From the NCBI GenBank assembly GCA_020628975.1, contig JAHDEF010000070.1, positions 1 through 8,619 of the forward strand: a stretch of 8,619 nt of DNA, written 5' to 3'. The notes under the pieces are model-generated. The model had not been told where the DNA came from. It made no database searches and was given only the letters and a program-made list of their open reading frames with translations. The stretch comes from Aquimarina sp. (GTDB taxonomy: Bacteria; Bacteroidota; Bacteroidia; Flavobacteriales; Flavobacteriaceae). The position numbers and the translations under genes are program-made. Of the stretch, positions 1 to 5,527 are shown piece after piece; position 1 is the stretch's first letter, and the number at the start of each line of letters is the position of its first letter.

Positions 1-872
1 TAAAAATTTTTGATAAACGCTTAGACCCCGATGAATTTCATTTAGCTGTTGTAGGACTAGGTGCCTTAGGAATTATATCAAGTGTAACTATTCAGTTGGT
101 ATCAAATTTCAATATGAAAATCACTACAAAAAACTTGAGTTTTGATGAAATGATAGCGCATATACCTAAAGCTTATAACGATGACTATTGTCGATTTTGG
201 TGGGCACCACATACTAATTGTGTACAATACTGGGAAGCCCATAAAACCACCGATAAGGCTAGCAAAAAAAGTATTTTTAGCTATTATTTTGATGATTTAT
301 TGAAGGGTAACTTTTTACATGAATTGGGTTTGTGGATTACTTCCTTTGCTCCCAAAAAAATTCCTGCTTTAAATAAATGGATGTATCAACTTTTATTAGC
401 TAAAGAAAAAACAACAGTTACCAATTTTCTTGATGGTTTCACACTGCCTATTTTAGTCAAGCAAAAAGTAATGGAATATGCTATTCCTATAGAACACACA
501 GAAAAGGTATTAAAAGAAATAAAAGAAGTACTAAAAAACAAGAAATATTTAGTGCATATGCCAATTGAAGTGCGTTTTACACCAGCAAATAAAGCGGCTT
601 TGAGTATGGCTTACGGAAGAAAAAGCTGTTACATTGGTATTATTGCTTACAAACCTTTTGGTAAGGATATTAATTATGATAGTTATTTTGAAGACATACA
701 TAATATTTATACCAAATATGAAGGAAGACCCCATTGGGCTAAAGTAACCTATTATACGAAAGAAGAATTAAAAGCAATTTACCCGAACTGGCCATCTTTT
801 GCTAAACTGCGTCAAAAAATGGATCCTAATGGAAGGTTTTTAAATGATTATCTAAAAAAATACTTTAGCTAA
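1..872 (+). CDS. FAD-linked oxidoreductase, D-arabinono-1,4-lactone oxidase type (5' end missing)
   Basis: The reading frame is open from the left edge (first full codon at nt 3), so this is the C-terminal part of a longer gene; about 289 residues are visible. The TTG at 96 is internal, because the residues before it (VVGLGALGIISSVTIQLV) form the end of the FAD-binding (PCMH-type) domain. The rest matches the ALO/gulonolactone-oxidase substrate domain: a PIEVRF segment near nt 555-575, the HWAK motif at nt 732-743 (usually HWGK) and the terminal YPxWxxFxxxRxxxDPxGxFxxxYL pattern ending at the stop. Family members oxidise the C1 or C2 hydroxyl of sugar lactones or alditols using FAD and O2. 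The exact substrate cannot be read from this part, and whether the flavin is covalently bound depends on an N-terminal residue outside the window. It lies 34 nt before the ABC ATPase gene, probably co-transcribed. Confidence 0.88.
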   Translation, partial: KIFDKRLDPDEFHLAVVGLGALGIISSVTIQLVSNFNMKITTKNLSFDEMIAHIPKAYNDDYCRFWWAPHTNCVQYWEAHKTTDKASKKSIFSYYFDDLLKGNFLHELGLWITSFAPKKIPALNKWMYQLLLAKEKTTVTNFLDGFTLPILVKQKVMEYAIPIEHTEKVLKEIKEVLKNKKYLVHMPIEVRFTPANKAALSMAYGRKSCYIGIIAYKPFGKDINYDSYFEDIHNIYTKYEGRPHWAKVTYYTKEELKAIYPNWPSFAKLRQKMDPNGRFLNDYLKKYFS

Positions 873-906
873 TAGTTTAATGTAGTAAAACCCTACTTTT
901 ACAATT

Positions 907-1578
907 ATGATAGTGGCTAAGAATATTTTTAAAAACTACGGTAATGTAGCCGTTTTAAAAGGTGTTGATCTTGAAATTAAAGCAGGTGAAGTGATTACAA
1001 TTGTAGGAGCTTCAGGCGCTGGAAAAACTACACTACTCCAAATTTTGGGAACGCTAGATACTCCCGATAAAACAACAAATGCTTCCCTAGAATTTAACCA
1101 AAAAGATATACTGAATTTTAAAAGTAAAGACTTAGCAAAATTTAGAAATGAAGAAATAGGATTTATTTTTCAATTTCATCAATTATTACCAGAATTTACC
1201 GCTATTGAAAATGTGTGTATTCCAGCATTTATAAAAGGTACCCCAAAAAAAGAAGCCTTTCAAAAAGCAAAAGAAATTCTTGAGTTTCTTGGTTTAGGAC
1301 ACCGTTTAGAACATAAGCCCGATAGCCTTTCTGGAGGAGAACAACAACGCGTTGCCGTGGCTAGAGCATTAATAAACAATCCCAAGGTTATATTTGCTGA
1401 TGAACCATCAGGAAACCTTGATAGTGCTTCTGCTGAGCATTTGCATCAATTATTTTTTGAGCTTCGCAATAAATATGGTCAAACTTTTGTAATCGTTACA
1501 CATAACGATCAATTTGCTGATATGGCTGACCGAAAAATAACGATGGTCGATGGCAAATTAGCAACTGACCTAGCTTAA
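907..1578 (+). CDS. ABC transporter ATP-binding protein, LolD/MacB type
   Basis: A complete 223-residue nucleotide-binding subunit. Visible motifs are Walker A GASGAGKTT (34-42), the Q-loop Gln in FIFQFHQLLPEF (Gln89), signature LSGGEQQRVAVARAL (141-155), Walker B VIFADEP with catalytic Glu166, D-loop GNLD (169-172) and the H-loop His199. The FQFHQLLPEFTAIENV segment and the ADEPSGNLDS stretch are typical of the COG1136 class. That class pairs with FtsX-type permeases to extract lipoproteins from the inner membrane (LolCDE) or to drive MacB-like export. The ATPase acts on the cytoplasmic face of the inner membrane. No permease gene is in the window, so the partner must be encoded elsewhere, and the choice between LolD and another FtsX-type partner stays open. 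The ATG start fits the family N-terminus. The neighbours are 34 nt upstream and 51 nt downstream on the same strand. Confidence 0.94.
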   Translation: MIVAKNIFKNYGNVAVLKGVDLEIKAGEVITIVGASGAGKTTLLQILGTLDTPDKTTNASLEFNQKDILNFKSKDLAKFRNEEIGFIFQFHQLLPEFTAIENVCIPAFIKGTPKKEAFQKAKEILEFLGLGHRLEHKPDSLSGGEQQRVAVARALINNPKVIFADEPSGNLDSASAEHLHQLFFELRNKYGQTFVIVTHNDQFADMADRKITMVDGKLATDLA

Positions 1579-1629
1579 ATAAAGCTATAAATTAAAGCAC
1601 TGCCAATAGGTGAAATTTTACAGATATCT

Positions 1630-2400
1630 ATGATTTCTTCTTTGAAACCTGAACTGATTGAATTCCTTAACGAAAAAGCCGCTCAATATGAGCATCCCGT
1701 TTTTTTAGATACCGATCCTATTCAAATTCCTGCACAATTTTCTTTAAAACAAGATATTGAAATTAGCGGGTTCTTAACAGCAACAATTGCTTGGGGAAAT
1801 CGTAAAAGCATTATTAACAATGCTAAAAAACTAGTGCAGATTATGGGAAACACACCCTATGATTTCATTATAAATCACTCCAAAAGTGATCTTAGTGACT
1901 TGCAATTTGTACACCGCACTTTTAATGTGGAAGATTTAATCTATTTTTTTGAGGCACTAAAACAACTTTATAAAGCACATAATTCTCTTGAATGTTTATT
2001 CCATAATCATATTGAAGAAAATCGATTACAAATTGCCATTCATGAGTTTAAAAAAGCGTTTTTCTCGATACCTCACCCTGCTAGAACTACAAAGCATATT
2101 AGTGATCCTTTAAAAAATTCTGCTGCTAAAAGGATCAATATGTTTTTACGATGGATGGTTAGAGACAATCAACAAGGTGTTGATTTTGGTATCTGGAAAA
2201 CTATTCCACCAAATGTATTATCGTGCCCATTAGATGTACATTCTGGAAATGTTGCTAGAAAAATAGGGCTTTTAAAACGCAAGCAAAACGATGCTAAAGC
2301 TTTATTAGAATTAGATACTTCGTTAAGAAAATTAGACGCTAATGACCCCGTGAAGTATGATTTTGCGTTATTTGGTTTAGGGGTGTTCGAAAAATTTTAA
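1630..2400 (+). CDS. TIGR02757 (DUF2400) family protein of unknown function
   Basis: A complete 256-residue soluble protein with no signal peptide or membrane segment. I recognise the family from several blocks: DxDPIQIPxxFxxxxDIEISGFLTATIAWGNR in the N-terminal quarter (27-58), AAKRINMFLRWMVR (165-178), CPLDVHSGNVARKIGLL (199-215) and DPVKYDFALFGLGV (239-252). The length is normal for the family and nothing appears truncated. The function is not established to my knowledge. The C-terminal half (a basic FLRWMVR helix, then Pro-Leu-Asp-x-His, then a conserved Asp-x-Ala-Leu-x-x-x-Gly) resembles the layout of HhH-GPD DNA glycosylases, which is inference only. It follows the ABC ATPase gene by 51 nt on the same strand and overlaps the stop of the convergent receiver gene by 4 nt. 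Confidence 0.92.
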   Translation: MISSLKPELIEFLNEKAAQYEHPVFLDTDPIQIPAQFSLKQDIEISGFLTATIAWGNRKSIINNAKKLVQIMGNTPYDFIINHSKSDLSDLQFVHRTFNVEDLIYFFEALKQLYKAHNSLECLFHNHIEENRLQIAIHEFKKAFFSIPHPARTTKHISDPLKNSAAKRINMFLRWMVRDNQQGVDFGIWKTIPPNVLSCPLDVHSGNVARKIGLLKRKQNDAKALLELDTSLRKLDANDPVKYDFALFGLGVFEKF

Positions 2401-2786
2401 AGTGATGCATGCGTAGCATGTTTTATTATTTTTTCAATAGTCAGAGGCTTGGTTTCGTAACAGGGCAATTCATCCTTCACATCTTCGAAACCGATTACTT
2501 TACTACTTTCGCTGGTAGATAACATAACGATGTGTATTTTCTTCCCAAAATCATTATTTAAAAAAGCCTTTCTAAATTCCCAACCATTAAAAGCAGGCAT
2601 ATTAACATCTAAAAAAATAAGATCTGGTAGCAACGAAACGTTGTCTTTATTTTCTATAAGATAATCGTAAGCTTTGGCACTATTATTGAAAACTTCTATA
2701 CGATCAAACAATTCCGACCGCACTGCTAGTCTTTTATTGACTATCGTTGTAGGTTTGTCATCATCAATAAAAAATACTTGTAACAT
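2397..2786 (-). CDS. Stand-alone response regulator receiver domain (CheY-like)
   Basis: A 129-residue single-domain receiver with no output domain. The acidic pocket DDD is at 8-10, the phospho-acceptor is Asp60 in LIFLDVNMPAFNGWEF, the switch Ser is at 90 in IVMLSTSESS, and the conserved Lys is at 113 in ETKPLT. All residues needed for Mg2+-dependent phosphorylation are present. Such proteins pass a phosphoryl group from a histidine kinase by protein-protein contact, or act in multistep phosphorelays. No kinase, histidine phosphotransfer protein or effector is adjacent, so its partner is unknown. It starts at ATG (2784-2786). It is convergent with the TIGR02757 gene (4-nt overlap, TTAA at 2397-2400) and divergent from the secreted-protein gene across a 112-nt spacer, in which I found no full flavobacterial TAnnTTTG promoter element. 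Confidence 0.94.
   Translation of the reverse strand: MLQVFFIDDDKPTTIVNKRLAVRSELFDRIEVFNNSAKAYDYLIENKDNVSLLPDLIFLDVNMPAFNGWEFRKAFLNNDFGKKIHIVMLSTSESSKVIGFEDVKDELPCYETKPLTIEKIIKHATHASL
2408..2434 (+). terminator. Possible hairpin terminator for the left + strand genes
   Basis: Just after the TIGR02757 stop codon the + strand reads CATGC, loop GTA, GCATG (2408-2420), followed by a T-rich run (TTTTATTATTTTTT, 2421-2434). A 5-bp stem with a 3-nt loop, or 6 bp with a G-T wobble, before a T tract fits a weak intrinsic terminator for the upstream + strand unit. The same bases encode the C-terminal residues of the receiver on the other strand, so the symmetry could be a by-product of coding. Confidence 0.3.
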
Positions 2787-2898
2787 AAAACGATCTTAAA
2801 AGTTTATACCCTTAAAACGAAAATACAAAGGCTATAGTTATCTTAGTAACATTTTTAAGAAAATTAATGCTTTTATCCACCAAATATCTAGAAATCCG

Positions 2899-3621
2899 AT
2901 GAATAAAATTGTATTCATTTTTTTGGTTCTCAATTCCATCTTTGCAGCTTCTGTATTGGGGCAAATTGGTGAGAAAAGAACTTACAATATTGATTTTTCA
3001 GATATTAGTCCTACACCTAAACCCCAAAAAGATAAAAAAGAAACCCCTTCACTTAACGTAGAAAACACGACCCCTAGTTTGATTGATTTCAATAGAAAAA
3101 ATCCAAGTCTAACCGACACGAATAATGCGGGATTTATTTTGAATAGTATTATCGATAGCGAAAATTTCGGAAAATCGAACCCCAGAAATATTGATGTATT
3201 TGGACAGAAAAGTGACGTTGCCAACTACAAAGTAAAGCATCTTCCTAACCAACTCAAAAATATTGAAGGTGGCGCTAAATTGATTTTTACGGATCAAAAT
3301 CTTGGCGAAATCAACACCCAAAGTGATTATTTAGATATTTACTATCGTGATCACGGCCAAATTGATGGAGACATTATTAAAATTAATGTTGACGAACAAC
3401 CTTTTGTAAGTAAAGTCGTACTAAGTCAAGGAAATAAATCGGTAAGACTCTATTTAAAACCAGGCTTTACAAAAATTGACCTTTACAGTGTTTTTGATGG
3501 AAGATTATATCCCAACACCGTTGAATGGGTAATTAAAGACGATCAAAAAAGAAAAGTCGCAGATAATGTTTTATCTGTAAGCAAAGGATTTAAAGGAACC
3601 ATTGTAGTAATAAAAGATTAG
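2899..3621 (+). CDS. Secreted protein of unknown function
   Basis: A complete 240-residue protein that I cannot assign to a named family. Residues 1-21 form a Sec signal peptide: a Lys near the start, a hydrophobic stretch (IVFIFLVLNSIFAASVL), and likely cleavage near Gly21-Gln22. There is no lipobox Cys, so the product is probably periplasmic or released. A polar, Pro/Lys-rich linker follows (38-72) with three spaced PSL motifs (TPSL, TPSL, NPSL). Residues about 143-240 look like a compact beta-rich domain (DYLDIYYRDHGQIDGDIIKI, then VRLYLKPGFTKIDL, then PNTVEWVIKD). This resembles a C-terminal module I associate with uncharacterised flavobacterial exported proteins, from memory only. The ATG at 2899 is the natural start because it opens the signal peptide. 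Its stop overlaps the convergent glycosyltransferase stop by 4 nt. Confidence 0.8.
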   Translation: MNKIVFIFLVLNSIFAASVLGQIGEKRTYNIDFSDISPTPKPQKDKKETPSLNVENTTPSLIDFNRKNPSLTDTNNAGFILNSIIDSENFGKSNPRNIDVFGQKSDVANYKVKHLPNQLKNIEGGAKLIFTDQNLGEINTQSDYLDIYYRDHGQIDGDIIKINVDEQPFVSKVVLSQGNKSVRLYLKPGFTKIDLYSVFDGRLYPNTVEWVIKDDQKRKVADNVLSVSKGFKGTIVVIKD

Positions 3622-4853
3622 CTATTTTTATTTTTTTCTATTATCCAACGGCTCATAAACTCAGTACTTCGCATACTGTGATGCCATAATATTTCACCTG
3701 TAATATTTGTATTTCTATGATTTTCTAAATCATTTAGTGTTGCATTAACGTGGGTTGAAAGTCTTTCAAAATGAACTTTTTTATCGAAATTTTTTAATAA
3801 AATGTCAGGCATTTCTACTATTGAATTTTCCCAAAGAGACGCTTTCTTGTAAAGATTACAAGTCTTATTAATGATATCAGTTGCTGTGTTCCCTACTAAT
3901 AAAGTATTCAAATTTTCTAAAGACATAGCCTCAGCCCCAACGCTTGTTGTTACAAAGGGAAGTCGATTTTCTAATGCCTTTAACAATTTACCTTTTTGTC
4001 CTGCTCCAAAAGGAATTGGCGCTAACAAAAGTTTATAAGAATTAAAAACAGCATTAATATCGTCTACATATCCCTTTACAATAAATCGCTCACTAGGTTT
4101 ACTAAGTTGTAAATGTTTTACTTGCGCATGGCTACCATATATATGCAACGCAGCTTCTGGCAACTGTTTTGACAATTTAGGCCATATTTCTTTTTTTAAC
4201 CTTAATACCGTTTGCCAATTGGGTTCGTGCAAAAAATTTCCTACGAAGAATATATCTTTTCTCTCCTCAAAAGTTTTAGTTTCTAACTTTATGCCATCAC
4301 TGACTAATGGAAAGTAAAATAAGATTGATTTTGGTACTTTGTAGCGTTCTACAAGAATTTTAATTTCTACAGAAGAAATAATTAGCGATATATCTGATCG
4401 ATAAATGCTTGCCACTTCACGTTTTGCGGTATCCGATATAGGCGATTCTATTATATCATTTGAATGCGCTTTATAACGTACTTCTCTTTCTTTCCTTAAA
4501 AAGTGTAAATCTTCCGTATCTAAAACTCGAATCGCTTTGGGACAATGCTTTTTAACACGCCATGAAAATTGTTCTTCCACCATAAAGCGATCAAACAATA
4601 CTATTGAAGGTTGCAAATCTTTTAGTATAACATCAAAAGCATCATCATTTATAGCGGTCGTAAAACTTTGAATAGCTAGATTTTCAGGAAAAGAAAAATG
4701 ATCTGGCTTTACTGCCGCAGAAGTAAAATATATCGCATAATTCATTTCATGAAAACATGCTAAAATATGTAATAAATGTACCCCCGCTGCTGTGGCATTC
4801 GGTTGTGGCCAAACATGACCTATAACCAATATTTTTTCTCTATTTTTACTCAA
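3618..4853 (-). CDS. GT-B fold glycosyltransferase (group 1 / GT4-like)
   Basis: A complete 411-residue cytoplasmic or membrane-associated glycosyltransferase. The N-terminal Rossmann half begins KILVIGHVWPQPNATAAGVHLL (7-28), a glycine-loop arrangement at the acceptor side. The second half starts with DIFFVGNFLHEPNW (200-213) and contains the donor-site region APIPFGAGQKGKLLKALENR (278-297), followed by PFVTTSVGAEAM (299-310). These are the hallmarks of the glycosyl_trans_1 type, which uses nucleotide sugars to build surface polysaccharides or glycans. Donor and acceptor cannot be told. The start is TTG at 4851-4853: an in-frame stop lies at 4866-4868, with no ATG or GTG between, and the next ATG would remove the first beta strand. 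No other polysaccharide gene is nearby, so it may act alone or with distant genes. The tail after about residue 380 (HHSMRSTEFMSRW) is not part of the core fold. Confidence 0.87.
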   Translation of the reverse strand: MSKNREKILVIGHVWPQPNATAAGVHLLHILACFHEMNYAIYFTSAAVKPDHFSFPENLAIQSFTTAINDDAFDVILKDLQPSIVLFDRFMVEEQFSWRVKKHCPKAIRVLDTEDLHFLRKEREVRYKAHSNDIIESPISDTAKREVASIYRSDISLIISSVEIKILVERYKVPKSILFYFPLVSDGIKLETKTFEERKDIFFVGNFLHEPNWQTVLRLKKEIWPKLSKQLPEAALHIYGSHAQVKHLQLSKPSERFIVKGYVDDINAVFNSYKLLLAPIPFGAGQKGKLLKALENRLPFVTTSVGAEAMSLENLNTLLVGNTATDIINKTCNLYKKASLWENSIVEMPDILLKNFDKKVHFERLSTHVNATLNDLENHRNTNITGEILWHHSMRSTEFMSRWIIEKNKNS

Positions 4854-4882
4854 TATTTTACAGCTTTAGCAGTTATAAACGT
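4854..4882. promoter_or_regulatory. 29-nt divergent spacer between glycosyltransferase and lipoprotein genes
   Basis: The start codons of the two divergent genes are separated by only 29 nt of AT-rich sequence. Both stretches just before the starts are A-rich, with GTAAAATA before the TTG on the minus strand and TTATAAACGT before the ATG on the plus strand. That suits Bacteroidota translation initiation, which does not rely on a strong Shine-Dalgarno sequence. Two separate promoters do not fit in the spacer, so at least one must lie inside the opposite gene. I found no full TAnnTTTG element here. Confidence 0.4.
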
Positions 4883-5416
4883 ATGGCATATTTTTTAAAA
4901 CCACTATTCTTAATCACTCTATTTAGTATTTTTATTACTAGCTGTGGCGAAGATAATGATGATTTTGTGTTACCTGAAGATGTTTCAAATGTCATTTTAG
5001 AACAAGGTATTGTGTTTGGGTTAGTCGATAGAGAATGTGCCGCAGTTAATCGTACCATTGACGATTGCAACCGTGTATTTAGATATACTGGGAATCAAAT
5101 TGTAGCAACTGATATACTTGAAGGAATTCCAGCTGACGAAACTTGGACTTTTTCCTCTACAAACCTGGGTGTTTTAAATTTGCTACTAGCTCGAGGATTA
5201 GAAAATTTACCTAGAGCCCTTCGTGATTTTGATAATACATCGATTGCTGAATTTCAACAAGAATTGGAGGGTTTTACTAATTTCTATGTTTTAGAATATA
5301 CCACACCCGCAGGAAGAAAAACCATTCAATTTCAAAACGTTCCTCCTTCCGCAAGTGAAGAGGTGAAAATTTACTTTAACGAGATTATTAAAATTACTAG
5401 TAGGATAGATAAATAA
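4883..5416 (+). CDS. Lipoprotein of unknown function
   Basis: A complete 177-residue protein with a type II signal peptide: Lys6, a hydrophobic core (PLFLITLFSIF) and the lipobox ITSC with Cys21 as the lipidated residue. The mature N-terminus is CGEDNDDF. An acidic run right after the Cys resembles the lipoprotein export signal described for Bacteroidota surface lipoproteins, so display on the outer surface is plausible but inferred. The mature part is about 157 residues. It has two further cysteines (52 and 62) that could pair, and a mixed alpha/beta pattern with WTFSSTNLG and FYVLEYTTPAGRKTIQF strands. I do not recognise the family. The gene lies 29 nt from the divergent glycosyltransferase start and is convergent with acs across a 111-nt gap. 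Confidence 0.85.
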   Translation: MAYFLKPLFLITLFSIFITSCGEDNDDFVLPEDVSNVILEQGIVFGLVDRECAAVNRTIDDCNRVFRYTGNQIVATDILEGIPADETWTFSSTNLGVLNLLLARGLENLPRALRDFDNTSIAEFQQELEGFTNFYVLEYTTPAGRKTIQFQNVPPSASEEVKIYFNEIIKITSRIDK

Positions 5417-5527
5417 AATTAGCTGTGATGTGACAACTATATTACTTCAATTTTACTTAAAATATTTCATCCTCTTATTTTGACTTCCTTTTTCGTAATC
5501 ATTTAAGAAAACTGAATCAATTCCCGA
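5417..5527. other. Convergent gap between lipoprotein gene and acs
   Basis: A 111-nt AT-rich gap between two 3' ends. It should hold termination signals for both genes. The only clear symmetry is ATTTTA-CT-TAAAAT (5450-5463), an all-AT 6-bp inverted repeat with a 2-nt centre, too weak and too tight to call a terminator. No other stem or reading frame stands out. Confidence 0.4.

Noticed and set aside
549..734. A 61-codon minus-strand frame inside the oxidoreductase gene
   Set aside because: It is antisense to conserved ALO-domain sequence and has no protein features of its own.
876..900. Possible hairpin (GTAG/CTAC followed by TTTT) between the oxidoreductase and ABC ATPase genes
   Set aside because: The stem is only 4 bp in AT-rich sequence, too weak to call a terminator.
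2826..2834. TAGCCTTTG on the minus strand upstream of the receiver gene, similar to the flavobacterial -7 box TAnnTTTG
   Set aside because: It has three bases instead of two between TA and TTTG, and I found no matching TTG at the right distance upstream.
2982..3321. Two overlapping minus-strand frames (80 and 70 codons) inside the secreted-protein gene
   Set aside because: The + strand frame has a signal peptide and coherent domain pattern; the antisense frames show neither.
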